Positions 21,033-32,584 of a stretch of 64,000 nucleotides of DNA are shown here, one piece after another; positions within the stretch are counted from its first letter, which is position 1, and every line of letters starts with the position of its first letter. Origin of the DNA: Tenrec ecaudatus (lineage: Eukaryota; Chordata; Mammalia; Afrosoricida; Tenrecidae); contig NC_134534.1 in the NCBI RefSeq assembly GCF_050624435.1, positions 67,913,501-67,977,500 on the forward strand, in the 5' to 3' direction. The notes under the pieces were generated by a model, which was given only the letters and a program-made list of their open reading frames with translations, did not search any database and was not told the DNA's origin. The position numbers and the translations under genes were made by a program.

Positions 21033-21234
21033 GGGGCCCTGCTGGTATGGTGGTTATATGTTGGGCTCCTAAATGCAAGGTCAACACTTTAAAGCTCCAT
21101 GGGAGAAAGATGTGACTTTCCACTCCAGTAAAGAGTTACAGTTTCAGGAGCCCACAGGGGCAGTTCGGCCCTGTCCTAGAGGGTTGCTATGAGTCAGAAT
21201 TGACTCGATGGCAGTGAGTTTCGTTTTGCTTTGA
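21033..21234 (+). mobile_element. AfroSINE, near full length
   Basis: A good example of the family. It has a tRNA-derived head 'ggggccctgctggtatggtg', the internal 'ccatgggagaaagatgtgac', 'ttacagtttcaggagcccac', 'ggggcagttcggccctgtcc' and the tail 'ttgctatgagtcagaattga' with 'ctcgatggcagtgagttt'. It is inserted into an older L1M 3' UTR. The strong match to the afrotherian consensus pattern is the main support for the organism assignment. Confidence 0.9.
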
Positions 21235-21392
21235 ATGTCAGGAGAGGGACCTAGCTGGGACTTTTAAGAGCCAGGTAATCGTCTATTTTTTAATTAGGGT
21301 TATGATGACACAAGTATTTTCACTTTGTAACAATCCATTGAGCTGTATACTTACAATTAATGTACTGTAATGTTAGACGTAATAAACATGAT

Positions 21393-23574
21393 TTGCAAGA
21401 ATTGGGAACAACCTAAATTTCTATCAATACACAAGTGGATTAGAAAACTCTGCCACATACACACAATGGAGTACTACATATCACTGAAAAGCACTGATGG
21501 CTGCATGAAGCACATAGCCTAATGGGAAGAGTTGGAGGAAATTATGCTAAGTGAATGAGTAATGAGGTAAGTAAAATCAGCACAATTGGTATAGAAGAAA
21601 AGCCACTTATCTCACACCCTATGGGTTGAGGGACAGGCAGTCTGGTGGGTGGGGGACAGGCCAAACCCAAGGATGTACATGACATTCCAACATAAAGAAG
21701 GGGAAAGGGGGTAAGGGGAGGGAGAAAAGGGGGTGGGGTGGGAGATGATGGCATTGAGGGAGTAGGACACTAACCCATCCAGGGAAAGAGTATTAGTTAT
21801 GTCTCCACAGAATTGGGAGTGTGCATGCAAATCCCAGCATGGCGCACCAAACCTTGAGGGCAACGTAACCACATGGAGCAATGTGTGAACAGAGTGGGCT
21901 ACAGGGCCAGCCCGAACAGAGTCAGCCTGACCCCCTCCCTAGAAGTTTGTTGCTACCACAACAACACTAAACCTACAGGTTAGAGAGAGCCCAAACAGGG
22001 CAAACCAAGAAGGGAACATAACAGATTAGCAACAGGAGCAAAGCCAAGCCACGAAGCCCCTAAGGAATGCCCAAACAGTCTTCAGGCTAGGAGGGGGAGT
22101 TCCTGGAACTCCCCAAGACCAGTGGGAAGGTACTCATAAAGAATCGCAGACAGACCTGAAATTATCTGTGCTTTTTTGGCTTTTTTTGCTAGTTATTATT
22201 ATTTTTCTTTATATTTTTCCCATTTCCTTTTTTCTCTTTTTATTCATTTTTTGTTTCCTTTCTGTATTGTTTATGTTATTATTGGTTTGCCTAACTATAT
22301 AAGATAGGCAAGGGAAGCAAGCCCGAGGAGAAGGTTCCGAAGGGACTTAGGGGGAGGAGGGATGAAGGGAGTGGTGACCACGCAATGCCATAAATAGCGG
22401 AACAACTCGGGAATTAAAATAAATAACAAGGAGGACTTAGAGATCCTGGGGGTGTTGAGGCAACAGCAATCTAGCTAAGAGGAATTATTAAGAGGCAGAA
22501 GAAGGGCAAGTGTGATTGTGGGGGGGAAAGGAAGGTAAAAGAAAACAGAAGAAAGATCTAGGAAGCAAAGCTATGGAGAGAGTATAAACATAGGTGTGCA
22601 CTTATGTAAATATATTGTTTAAAAGTAGAGGTATTGACATAGGTGCATAAATTTATATGGCAATATATTAGGAAATAGTTGGACTTTGGGCCTCTGCTCA
22701 AGTTCTTCCTCAATGCAAGAACACTTTGTCTTAACGACCTGGCATTCTGTGGTACATACCCTCCCACACAATTGCTGAAGACAAAATGAGTGCACAAGCA
22801 AATGAGGTGAAGAATACTGATGGTGCCTGGCTATCAAAAGATAAAGTGTCTGGGGTCTTTGAAGTTAAACAAGCAGCCATCTAGCAGAGAAGCAACAAGC
22901 CCATGTGGAAGAAGCACAACAGCCTGTGCAATTATGAGGTATTGAATCAGGTAACAGCTATCAGAAGATCCAAAACAAACCAAAACACAAAAAAATATTG
23001 ATGAGAATGAAGGGGGCCAGAGCAGAGACCCAAAAACCATCTGTAGACAATGGGGCATTCCCTCACAGAAGAGTTGCAAGGAAGGGATGAGATAACCATC
23101 CCCATGAAATATAGCACCGATGAAACACACAATATCCTCTGGTTCCTTGAGGCTTCTTCACCCCTAACTATCATGACCCCAAACCTGCCTTTTACTGCGG
23201 GCTAACCCGGAGCATGAACACGGGTAGAGATAAGAGCTCAGGACACATGGAATCCAGGTCAGATAAACTCCTCAGGAACAGAAGTGGGAGTAGCAATACC
23301 AGGGGGGTAGGGGCAAGGTGGGGAGAGGAAGGGGGAAGAAACAGGGGTCAGTGTAAGATATGAAAATAATAATTTATCAAGGGATCATGAGGGTGGGATG
23401 GGGGCAGGGAGGTTAAAAGGAGGAGCTAATACCAAGGGCTCAAATAGAATATAAATATTTAGAAAATAATGATGGCAGCATATGTACAAATATGCTTGAT
23501 ACAATTGATGTATGGATTCTTATAAGAGCTGTAAGAGCCCCCAATAAAATGATCTTTAAAATAATAATAATATT
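21393..23574 (+). mobile_element. L1, 5'-truncated: ORF2 C-terminus plus full 3' UTR
   Basis: It starts in the ORF2 C-terminus ('gggaacaacctaaatttcta', translated NLYQYTSGLEN-like, then 'ggagtactacatatcactga') and runs through the ~2.0-kb 3' UTR to 'aagagctgtaagagcccc', 'caataaaatgatc' and an (ATA)n-like tail. The direct repeat 'acatgat' (21386-21392 and 23575-23581) is the likely target duplication. No coding capacity remains. Confidence 0.9.
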
Positions 23575-23581
23575 ACATGAT

Positions 23582-24015
23582 GACTACTGGTATTGAGAAG
23601 TTGTTTTGCTCAGAATTCTTGTCAAAATTAATGCATCTAATTATTTCAAATTTTGAGGCAAATATTTTGCACTTGTAATCTGTGTATTATAATCACTTCA
23701 TATGCTTATATATCAATAGTTGTTACTTTTAGGAAATAAAAAATAAATATAAATTACTATAACAGTAAACAAAATGATTTGAAAATACTATGATTGCTCT
23801 TTTTCTAGTTAATAATTTTAATCACTAAATATTTTTTCCTAAGTGTTCCTTTATGATGCATTCCAAGTAATATTCTTCCTCTTTTAGGTAGATAATTAGC
23901 TTCACTGATACTCTTCCGTATTTTCAAAATCCATCAACTGCAATGCTGTGTATTTTACTCAAGCTGATTTTTAACATATATGTTTTATTTCTCCCTCAAA
24001 CTCGGGAGCTGCGGG
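23582..24015. other. unassigned AT-rich sequence
   Basis: AT-rich, no recognisable gene or repeat. Confidence 0.4.
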
Positions 24016-24017
24016 GG

Positions 24018-24228
24018 CACTAGCAGTTCACAGTTGAAAATGTGCTTTAAAATCCCTTAGAAAGCTCGTTTCAAATCAATATTTCTTATTCACACGTTTC
24101 AGAAATTCTGACTCAGTATACTAGGAATGGTGACTTGGGATCCGGAATCTACATTTTTCACTCATACTTCAACAGATGGTGATCCAGTAGGTTCTCCAGC
24201 TTGCGTTTGGAAACATCCTACAGATGAT
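24018..24228 (+). mobile_element. MER5-like hAT remnant (old)
   Basis: The order 'tttcagaaattctgactcag', 'gtatactaggaatgg', 'ggatccggaatctacatttt' and 'gtgatccagtaggttctcc' resembles the MER5A-type non-autonomous hAT-Charlie repeat, with its internal 'tctgactcagtag..gaatctgcattt' pattern. It is degraded, so the assignment is tentative. Confidence 0.45.
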
Positions 24229-24509
24229 TCATTGTGCCGCCTTTTAATTTTCTATGAGTTCTTGATTTATTTCTTGTGTGCTACCAAACTTTTCACTGAA
24301 AATTAATTAGAAGAGGTGAAATGTGGTATTTCTTTTTCCTTGAGTCTAACCGCTAATAAGATGTGTGGAAATGTTTAAGGTATTAAAGTGAATGAATTCT
24401 TGAAACTCCCTTGGTTTCTGTGACACTACCTACCTCATGAGCAAATTCTAAGTTTCCTTTGCAGCCTACTCCCACCCCCTTTGAAACTCCTTTTCTCTGT
24501 CTGTGCTAT

Positions 24510-25330
24510 ACATTCTTCCTGGGTGACCTCATCTATGTCTGTGGTTTCAACGACCATCACTTCGATGACAACCCCTAATTTCTCCAGTCTGAGTTCCAGA
24601 CAAGAATATCCAATTGCCTGTTGAAAATGTCCATTTAGCTGTTACCCCTTGGGAACTTGGATTCAGCATGTCAAAACCTGAACTCTTCAACTTTCACCCC
24701 AAATCTCTTCTTTCTCCAGTATTCCCTGTCTTCATGAATTGCTATTCTTAGCAGACCAAAGCAACCACTTCATTCTGTTTTCATGGTCCACACTCAGAAT
24801 TTCTCAAAACCTGTCTGTTTTATCTCCATATTTTGTCTCGGTTCGACCCGTCTTCTTCAATAACCTCCAGAATGTAGCCTTTACGTGCAGTAATAATGAC
24901 TGAGTTTTCTTTCCCCACCTAGTCTACTCCTTCCATATTCATATTCTGTACTCCTTTCAGTGATGTTACAAATCTGATCATGTTACATTGGGATCAAAAT
25001 ATTTCCTAGAAGTCTTCTGGATAAAACTTATAAACACAGGAAGAGTTACAATCTTGAAAATTCACATGGGCAGTTCAATCCTGCTCCATAGGGTTGCTAT
25101 GAGTCAAAATCGGGTTGGTGCCAGTGAGTTTGGTTGGTTTGATACATCACTAGCTTTATCTCCCATCATATTTCCCCTACAAACTCCATTCTTCGGGTAT
25201 TTCAAACCACATGCAATTTTCTCTCTTCTTCTAGTAAGATATCTTTTCCCACTTACTGCTGTTCTGTCTTCAACATCTTTTCCTACTCTGGTATCTTATT
25301 AATTCACATTTGTCTTGCAAGCCTGCTGCA
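24510..25330 (+). mobile_element. LINE-2 (L2) 3' region
   Basis: Recognisable L2 coding text: 'tgacaacccctaatttctcc', 'tccagtctgagttccagaca', 'atatccaattgcctgttga', 'catgtcaaaacctgaactct' and 'caaatctgatcatgttac'. It is interrupted by an AfroSINE fragment at 25038-25140, after which L2-like text resumes. L2 is an ancient mammal-wide LINE. Confidence 0.75.
25038..25140 (+). mobile_element. AfroSINE 3' half
   Basis: 'gagttacaatcttgaaaatt', 'cacatgggcagttcaatcct', 'agggttgctatgagtcaaaa' and 'tgccagtgagtttggttgg' match the 3' half of the family. It is inserted in L2. Confidence 0.8.
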
Positions 25331-25389
25331 AAGCTTCATGCTCCTGGCCAATTCTTGTCCAATGCCTCTACATACCAGCCTAGAGTTCT

Positions 25390-25542
25390 TCTGCTGGGAT
25401 TTCAGCCTTATCAGATGCAGCAGAGAACCAGCCAAACTCCCAGGACCTCAGACCTATCAAACTGTGAGATAGCACTTTTGATATTTTAAGCTTCTATGTA
25501 TGTGATGACTTAAGATAGAAGCAGCAGAGAAATAACGCAGGC
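25390..25542 (+). mobile_element. MaLR-type LTR 3' end (partial, tentative)
   Basis: 'cctatcaaactgtgagatag', 'atattttaagcttctatg' and a terminal 'agcagcagagaaataacgca' resemble the 3' end of MLT1-like LTRs ('aactgtgagataa..tttaagcc..gaaactaatac'). It is partial and diverged. Confidence 0.4.
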
Positions 25543-26200
25543 TTACTTTCGACGTCTACTCCCACCAGTTTGTAGCAAGTCTTCGAACAAATTATTTCAC
25601 ACTTCTGAGGTTTTGTTTGGTATCAGATTCTATAATAAATGGATTTATAAATAAGTATAAATAACTATTTGGCAGAACATTTTTGAATCTTAAAGATAAT
25701 CTAATTTCATTTCTTCATTTTAAAGACTAGAAAACATGGTTCCATAGCTTCCATTAGCAGAGACACTAAAATCTAGGGCCATATTCATAATTCATTGCCT
25801 GGTGCTCGTTCCACGGCAACACTTAATTTAGGGACACAGATGGCTAGTGGTCGTACTACAAAGGTAGCTGGAATAATAGTAAGATTGCCTGCAGCTGGCA
25901 GCTCAAAAAAGATGGAAATTCACTCTTGCTCCCTAACCTAGCAGTTGGATAAGTCCCAAAGAAGTCATTTATTGCCACAAAGTATCCATTATTGAGTCTG
26001 TGCAATGGAAATTAGTTTACTTTCCCTACTTTCTTTATCAGATTCAATTCAGTTGGAATTTATTGAACACTTACTACGTAATAAATATTGCACCAAGTAC
26101 TAAATTATAAAAATCAGTCAAGTTGGGACCTTTCCCAATTAATTCATTTCTAAACAAAGCATTCCCATGCTACATGATACATGAAAGGTAAACAAGGGGA
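25543..26200. other. unassigned sequence
   Basis: No gene. 25560-25640 weakly resembles MIR, and 26045-26105 ('ggaatttattgaacacttac') resembles a common ancient-repeat motif. Neither is firm. Confidence 0.35.
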
Positions 26201-26204
26201 CTAT

Positions 26205-26612
26205 TGTGGATTGAATTGTGTTCCCCCCAAATATGTGCTGAAATGCCAGCCCTATACCTATAAATGTAATCTGGTCTGAAAGGAAAGTTTTCTATGTATG
26301 TTAATGAGGTCCTAAAACTGTAAAGTGTATCCTTAGCCTAATCATTTCTGAGCGCTGTACGGGGCAGCCTAGACACAGAAACAAGTGAGAACATATTTGG
26401 GGAGACAGACACACATGTGGGAATTATCAAAGAACTAAACACCAGGATTGCAGACACTAAAACAAGTATCATCCACAAGGGCTAACAGAGAACCCGCCTT
26501 TAAAAACAGTTCCCTGAATTCTGACTTCTAGCCTCTTGAACTGTGAGGAAATTTCTGTCCTTTAAAGTCTCCCACTTGTACTTCTGTTACAGCAGCACTG
26601 AGAAACTAAGAC
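26205..26612 (+). mobile_element. MLT1/MaLR-type solo LTR
   Basis: It starts 'tgtggattgaattgtgttcc' followed by 'ccccaaat', and has 'aatgaggtcctaaaac', 'tctgacttctagcctcttga' and 'actgtgaggaaatttctgtc'. It ends 'gagaaactaagaca'. This is the classic layout of MLT1-family LTRs: TG start, a central 'gaggtc' block, and 'ctggcctccagaactgtgag..aataaatttctgt' near the end. It is an ancient non-coding solo LTR. Confidence 0.8.
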
Positions 26613-27235
26613 AGGAGCTATACCTGAATGTAGAACAGGACCGTCTAGATTCTAGTCCACGCATCAACAAAGGAAAGGTAAAGATGCCAGCTTTGTCTGG
26701 AAGAATAACTGAACATTGGCCAGAAGGCAAGGGTGTTCCTACAGGAGACCAGCATGGCTTTGTGCATAGCTTGATGTGAACAGCAAGTAGCCTTTCTGGC
26801 CAAGATCCAAGAGGGTGAGGAGACTGAGCCCATAAGCCACAGCCAAAGAATATTAGCTTTTTTCCTGTGACTTAATTGCGAGTATGGACTTAACTTATAA
26901 GTCATGGAAGCCATTAGAGGGGTTTTGGAGCAAGATCTGAAGTTAGACTACAGAATGTAGAACATGAATTAATGAGGATCTTCTGCTGGAGACATAGTCT
27001 ACTACGGCATTTCAGGTACAAGATGATGGGAAGGACAACGGTAACAGCGACATGAAAAGGAAGAGAGTCAAGAAATTTTTAGCATATGAAGGAATTCTTA
27101 ATCCCCTCCAGTACAATAGAATTCTCTGGCCCCTCATAGACTTCCTGAATCAACTACTCCTGGGGACAGGCCAGGCATTTTTTCCAAGAGCCACAGATGA
27201 CTATGATGAGCAGTGATATTTGTACTCTTCCCAAG
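26613..27235. other. unassigned sequence
   Basis: No gene is recognised. 26900-27030 ('ggttttggagcaagatctga') resembles unplaced ancient-repeat motifs. Confidence 0.35.
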
Positions 27236-27556
27236 CAAGGGTCAGCAAACTACATTCCACAAAATAAGCCTTTCTATGCAACCATCGCGGACTAAGAATG
27301 GCATTTATATTACTAAATGCTTGAACAAGCAAAAGGAGAACTGCAGTTTGTTACACATGAAAATTTTATAAAATTAAAATAAAGTTTTATTGGAACACGC
27401 TAGTTTTTCCACATATTTCCACACATTTTCCATATTGTCTATGGCTGTGTTTGCACAAAAACAGCAGTTCTATAGTTGTGACAAAGACCATATGGCCCCA
27501 AAAGGACTAAAGTATTTACCATCTGGTTCTTTCCAAGACAAGTTTGCCAACTTCTG
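27236..27556 (-). mobile_element. Tip100-like hAT non-autonomous element
   Basis: The ends form a terminal inverted repeat: 'caagggtcagcaaact' at the left and the reverse complement of 'gtttgccaacttctg' at the right. Internal text includes 'aataaagttttattggaaca', 'ccatattgtctatggctg', 'gttgtgacaaagaccatatg' and 'aagtatttaccatctgg'. That is a well-known old mammalian hAT repeat with 'CAGGGGTCGGCAAACT'-type ends. The exact family name and strand convention are not certain. Confidence 0.75.
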
Positions 27557-27569
27557 AGCTAGAGCAGTA

Positions 27570-29635
27570 CCAGTGGTGCTTTCTTCGCCACATTTGCTTG
27601 TGCACCCATTGTCTTCAGCAATCATGCCAGAAAGGTGAGCATATCAGACTGCCAAATTATTAGCACAAAGTGTTCTGGTGTTAAGGGAGTACTTGAGCAG
27701 GGAGGGCACAGTGTCTACCTGTTTCCTTAATACTAAACCTATAAATATATGTACATAGATCTATTTCCCCCTCATTGTATATAAATATATTTATATCTGT
27801 ATATATCTTATTTAGATCTCTATAACTACCTTTTGCCTCCTAGTTCTTTCCTCTATTTCTTTATAATTTCCTCTTGTCCCACTATCATGCTCAGCCTATA
27901 TTTGGGTTTTAGGAATTCCTCTCAGTTACATTACCCTAGATCCAGCCCTGCCAGACCTCTTACATCCTCCTTGCCACTGATTTCGGATCACTTGTTGTTC
28001 CCTTGTCCCTGGGTTTGTTAACACCCACTTCCTTTCCCCTGCCTCCTCTTCTCCCATGTCCCCCCCCCCCAGAACTGTCATCCCGTTGTTCTATCTTCCA
28101 GCTTATTTATCCCACCTATCCCTTCAAGGTAGACATGCTAGGTACCATCACAAGACTGAGTACAATGAAGCAACAATAGAAAGTAAAACAATAACTACAA
28201 CAACAACAGCACACACCCCTATAAATAGTTTCAGGGCCTATTTGTTGTCCTTCACGAGTGCTTTCCAGTCGAGTCTGATAGGGTGCCATGCCCTGGTCCC
28301 ACGTCTTTCCTGGGGAATTCATTGCTTTGCTCCCCCCGATGCTCTGCTGCATGCTCCCAGAAGCTGGCTTCAGCATTGTGAGCTCAGGGCAGGCACAATT
28401 CCCACCGTGGGTCTCTAGTGTTATACCCAATGGTGCTATGGATCAATGAGGAACGTTGTGTCCCATGGTGGGGCCAACCCTGTGGTCGTCTCTGTGCATT
28501 GACTCCTCTGAGCAGAAACATTGTCCTCAGGGCTTAGTGAGCCAGGATGTGCTTCACTCTTTTTTTTCCCCTTTCCCCCTTCCCCTCCCCCCCCCCCACG
28601 TTGGCTCCTGAGTGCTCTGATCAGACAAGTTCTCTTCTTGAGCTGTAGCTTCAGTGCTGTCGTCTGAAGTGGATTCTTCTGGAGGGTAGGGTGGTGCTGT
28701 CCACTTAGTTAGTAATGGGGCCGGCCCCTCTGGCCTCTCTATTGGTTTCTTGCATGTCAGTGTATTGCATTCTTGTCTTGGAGAATCAGGTTGAAGTCTG
28801 GTCCCTCTTTCCCTGTGGAGACACAATCAACACCCTCCCCCTGTGTGGGTTAGTACCCTATTCTCCCGGTTACCCATGTCTTTTCCCCCTCCTTCTTAGT
28901 GGGCTACCATATGTATCCCCGAGTTTAGTCTGGCCCCTGCCATATTACCTGGACCTCATCCCAGGGAAGTATGTATACAGTAGTTTCTTCCCTATGCCCC
29001 TTTTGAATGTTTTGAGCTTACCTCCGTGGTCTCATGTAGTACTTGCCCTTTTGTGCTTAGCTTACTTCACTTAGCATAATTTCCTCCAGTTCTTCCCATG
29101 CGGCAATGTGCTTCATGCGTTCACCACTGCTTTTTAGGGATGCATTATACTCCATTGTATGTAGGTACCTGAGTTTTTTAATTCATTCGTCTATTGATGG
29201 GGATTTTGGATGTTTCCAACTCCTTGCAATTGCTAACTAAGCTGCGATGAACATTGGAGCACAGATGCCTGGCCATGGATTGTTTTTTATCTCTACTAAG
29301 TATATGCCCAGTAGAGGGATTGCTGGTTCATATGTTAGTTTAATTTCCAACTGTTTTAGATATAGCCAAATCGGTTTCCATAGTGGCTGTACATACTTAC
29401 AGGTCCACCAGCAGTGGACAAGAGTTTCTATCTCTCCGCATCCCCTCCAACACTTGGTAATTTCTAGTTTCTTGAATTGGGCTATCTTTGAGGGGGGTAG
29501 GAGGTAGCTCATAGTTGTATTAATTTGCATTTCGCTTATGGCTAGAGATCTGTAACATTTCCTCATATATTTATTGGCCATATGGATTTCTGCCCTTGAG
29601 AAACTCCTGTTCTGGTCCTTTGCCCAACTCCAATG
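27570..29635 (-). mobile_element. L1, minus strand, truncated at both ends
   Basis: On the + strand it starts in the middle of the 3' UTR ('gctttcttcgccacatttgc', 'ttcagcaatcatgccagaaa') and lacks the last ~750 bp. It passes through 'atgctcagcctatatttggg', the TTG-rich complement, and 'ggacctcatcccagggaag' into ORF2. The ORF2 C-terminus is coded on the minus strand at 29100-29635. An internal 'ccccccccc' run lies near 28063. Confidence 0.88.
29237..29581 (-). pseudogene. L1 ORF2 C-terminal (Cys-rich) fragment
   Basis: The open 115-residue frame reads CYRSLAISEMQINTTMSYLL, then KCWRGCGEIETLVHCWWTCK and YVQPLWKPIWLYLKQLEIKL, then EPAIPLLGIYLVEI. This is the conserved C-terminal segment of L1 ORF2 with its cysteine/histidine motif (C..GCGE..HCWW..C). 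It is truncated upstream at ~29635, so it cannot make a working protein. Confidence 0.9.
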
Positions 29636-29790
29636 TTATATCTTCCTATCCATGAGCATATTTTTTCCTTCCATGTATGTCTTTCATGATTTCTTATAGT
29701 AGTGTTTTATAGTATTCTTTGTAGGTCTTTTGAATCCCTGGTGAGATTTATTGCTATTGTAAATGTTATGTTCATTCATTTTTAGTAACT
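29636..29790 (-). mobile_element. older L1M ORF2 fragment
   Basis: 'atcttcctatccatgagcat', 'tttctt..tagtgttttatag' and 'gatttattgctattgtaaat' match the minus-strand RT-region text of old L1Ms. The family differs from the adjacent L1. Probably the host element of that insertion. Confidence 0.6.
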
Positions 29791-30175
29791 TTTTTCTCTT
29801 TCTTCCTTTTCCATTTCTTCTATTTATTCTGTTTTCTTCTTTTTTTTCTTCTTATTTTGAGATTCCTAGTAATCCTCTGTGGCACCACTTAACAGACACA
29901 ACTGCTTCTAACTTATCCAGTCTCTCTTCCACACCTAAGAGAGCATCATGATGTCATGGAGATGGCAAAAAATATCAGTGCTCATGGGGGGTAGGGGAGA
30001 AGGAAAAATATACAAACAAGTGAACAATATCCAAACACAGACAAGTTTTCTAAAGAAGAGAAGGTTCTGGAGTTACTAGAAAATAAGGAATCTGGCAATG
30101 ATGTTCAGATACTTCCAACAGTTGGAGAAAAATGGCAAGAGAGCTATGAAAATTTAAAAAGTAACACTTGAGAGA
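29791..30175. other. unassigned, pyrimidine-rich then A-rich
   Basis: A T/C tract (29790-29865) is followed by non-repetitive-looking sequence. No gene is recognised. Confidence 0.35.
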
Positions 30176-30179
30176 GACT

Positions 30180-31440
30180 TCCCGGAAGATGGAAACTGAT
30201 TAATACATACCAGAGGGACTCCACAGAAACCAGTGCAGGATGGTTACTGAGAGGGAAATTCCACATTGCCAGGTCCCAGGAGTAGCATCATAAAGATAAG
30301 TAGGCACAGATCCACTAGGTTTGGAGGAGGTTGGGGTCTTTGGCTTACCATAGAGGAGACCGGCTAGGGTTTGATCTTAGCTCCGCCACTGCCTCAGCTA
30401 GAGTGGGATCATTTGAAGCGAATACAGGGGTTTCATCTCAACACAGTCACAGCTTAATGCTGCCTCAAGGCAGGGATTAAAACCCTCCAAACCCATAGTC
30501 AGGGATCAGGGCTCAACTATATTGATACTTTTGTTGCCCCCTCTTTTATGTATAACTCCACAGTATCAGCAGGCTTAGTTTTGTTGTTTTCTTTTTCTTA
30601 TTTTTCTTTTTCTCTTCCCATTTCTCTCACACACTAATGCCGACATCCAGACCACTCCCCTTAGTCTAGGACATTTACACCTGCCCTCAAACCAGCTGGG
30701 AGAGCTCCATCCATAACTGAAGGCTGAGTACCCCAAGGCTCTGTAATGCACACCTTTCACCAAAGGAAATCCCGCCCACCTTCTTCCTGAGGTAATTCTG
30801 TCCACCCACCAACTTCAGTGTTTAACACATGGCTGGGGAAATCCTGCCAACCTTCTTCAGGATAAATCCTGTCTGCATGGCTGAGGGGAGTTACTATCCA
30901 TCCTCTGTGGTTCCACATGACTGAGGGAACATCCTGCCACCTGCTGTAGTGCCTCACATGGCCTAAGGCAGAGCAGCCAAAACTCGCTAACGCTACACGC
31001 TGCTGCGGGAACGTCTAACCAACCTCCACAGTGATATACCTGACCATGGAAATTCTGCTCACTATTCACAGTGCTCTACACCAAAGTGGGCAACCTACCA
31101 GTCTTCTGTGACACTCTTGCTGCAGCACGCAGGCCCACATGTCCTACGCAGCACCCCAAGATGGTGTTGGCCACACCATCACAGATTCTTGTCAAGTCAC
31201 CCAGTACAGCACCATCTTCTTGGGTCCACAACAATTCAACAAGTGTCCCCTGAGAGGACAATCCAAATTGCCCTCAAAATAACAATATTGGGTGACTAAG
31301 GAAAGAGTGAGGCCAGTAGGTTAAAGTGGTGAGACAATTCCATAGTGGAATTAGCTGTAGGCAGGTCAAAGAAGCATTCCTATGAGTCTCCCAGAGAGTC
31401 AATGCTCTTTGACTCCCTGGAAAACGGCACCAGGCTCTTA
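30180..31440 (+). promoter_or_regulatory. L1 copy 2 5' UTR (internal promoter region)
   Basis: Non-coding lead of L1 copy 2. It shows a pyrimidine tract at 30565-30635 and GC-balanced blocks with repeated wording: 'tgagggaacatcctgcc', 'ggggaaatcctgccaacc' and 'ggaaatcccgcccacc' are related ~60-75-bp units between 30760 and 31050. L1 5' UTRs are known to hold the internal promoter. No factor sites are claimed. Confidence 0.5.
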
Positions 31441-31452
31441 TAAAGCAATGCA

Positions 31453-32300
31453 ATGCAAACATCAATTAGCACCAATGATCTCAACAAAAATCAGGAGGAA
31501 AAAAAGGCAATGGCTGAAGACGTTCTGAACTTAGCAACATGCATAGCAGAAGCAGACATTGATCTGCCACAAAAAGAAATTTTTAGAATCCTGCCTGGAG
31601 CAGGATATGAGGGAAACAATGCAGGAAAAGGATGAAATGATAGAGGAGACAAAAGCCATAAACCAAAGGGATATACAAGAACTTAGGATGAGAAAACAAA
31701 AATCAGTAGCAGACTCAGACTTCGCCAATCGACTAGAGGAGGCAGGGAACCACACCAGTGACCTAGAGGACACCCAAGCAGACTTAACATACATGAACAA
31801 AAATCTAATAAGATCATCAGACAAGTTGAAGAAAATCTAAGTTTTGTCTGATGCTATGAAGAGGAACAATATCAGAATAATTGGATGACCAAAGGAAGAC
31901 ACAACAAAGAAGTCATTTACAATAGTGAAAGAAGTCTTCGGGGGGGGGGGGGGGGGAAACTTCCACAGCTTAATGAATGAAAACGAGGCACCCATTCAGG
32001 AGGATAAAAGAAAACCAGCTAGACTGAATCACAATAAAGAGTCCCCATGGCACATAATAGTTAAACTATTCCACTTTGAGGAAAAGGAGAAAATCATGAG
32101 AGCAGCTAGGGAAAAACAAGATTTCACATATAAGGATTCCCCAAAAAGAATATACTCAGACCTATCAGAGGACACTATGAAGAAAAGGAGAGAGTGGAGC
32201 AGCATCCCCAAAATTGAAGTAAAATAACACAAACCCAAGAACACTTGACCCATCCAAATTATCTATCAAGATAGATGGATAAGTAAATCTTCCCAGATAA
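31453..32300 (+). pseudogene. L1 ORF1, decayed, copy 2
   Basis: The putative start at 31453 gives NLATCIAEADIDLPQKEIF. After a frameshift near 31590 the coiled-coil part is readable (EKDEMIEETKAINQRDIQEL, NRLEEAGNHTSDLEDTQADL, to 31840). A stop follows. A run of ~18 G at 31938-31955 sits where the reading frame resumes. The C-terminal RNA-binding domain follows (WHIIVKLFHFEEKEKIMRAA, DFTYKDSPKRIYSDLSEDTM, REWSSIPKI). L1 ORF1 protein is a trimeric RNA chaperone. This copy cannot make it. Confidence 0.87.
31938..31955 (+). repeat. poly-G tract
   Basis: About 18 G inside L1 ORF1, which is a likely site of slippage or assembly error. Copy 1 has 'aaggaaaacttcccc' at the equivalent place. Confidence 0.9.
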
Positions 32301-32584
32301 GGAAAAATTCAAATACTACGTTAGAAGAAACCCAGCCCTACAAAAGTTCCCTGTCGATCCAGTATGGGCAGAAGAACAGCACTCACCCAGCATAAACAAG
32401 AGACCACCACATAGAACAACCCCACCCAGAGGGAAACAAAGAGAAAACAGCCCCCAAGATAGCATTGGCGTAGGGGTGGAAAGAAGTCAAGAATGAACCA
32501 GACACCCACGCACTCACATGCATGACACACTGATAAGAAAGGGAGGAAGGAAAACACCCCAAACCAAAGGTAAAAGATGACATC

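Larger units (their letters stand above)
19672..21385 (+). mobile_element. older L1M: ORF2 3' part and 3' UTR
   Basis: Diverged L1 ORF2 sequence: 'ccaatgcaatttaaaga', 'gagaccaggataagcaaaac', 'caaaactggatatcca', 'ttcatcaaaagacttcat' and 'gaatacagaggccac' correspond to the RT-distal to C-terminal region. The 3' UTR follows ('tatttcatttatataaagt', 'aaatcaggatagttacc', 'ttcactttgtaacaatcc'). It is interrupted by an AfroSINE at 21033-21234 and ends where a younger L1 enters at 21393. A 33-36 bp tandem repeat lies at 19814-19955. Confidence 0.75.

Noticed and set aside
21033..21234. Functional tRNA gene
   Set aside because: The head is tRNA-derived, but the unit is an AfroSINE with a SINE body and tail and no intact cloverleaf.
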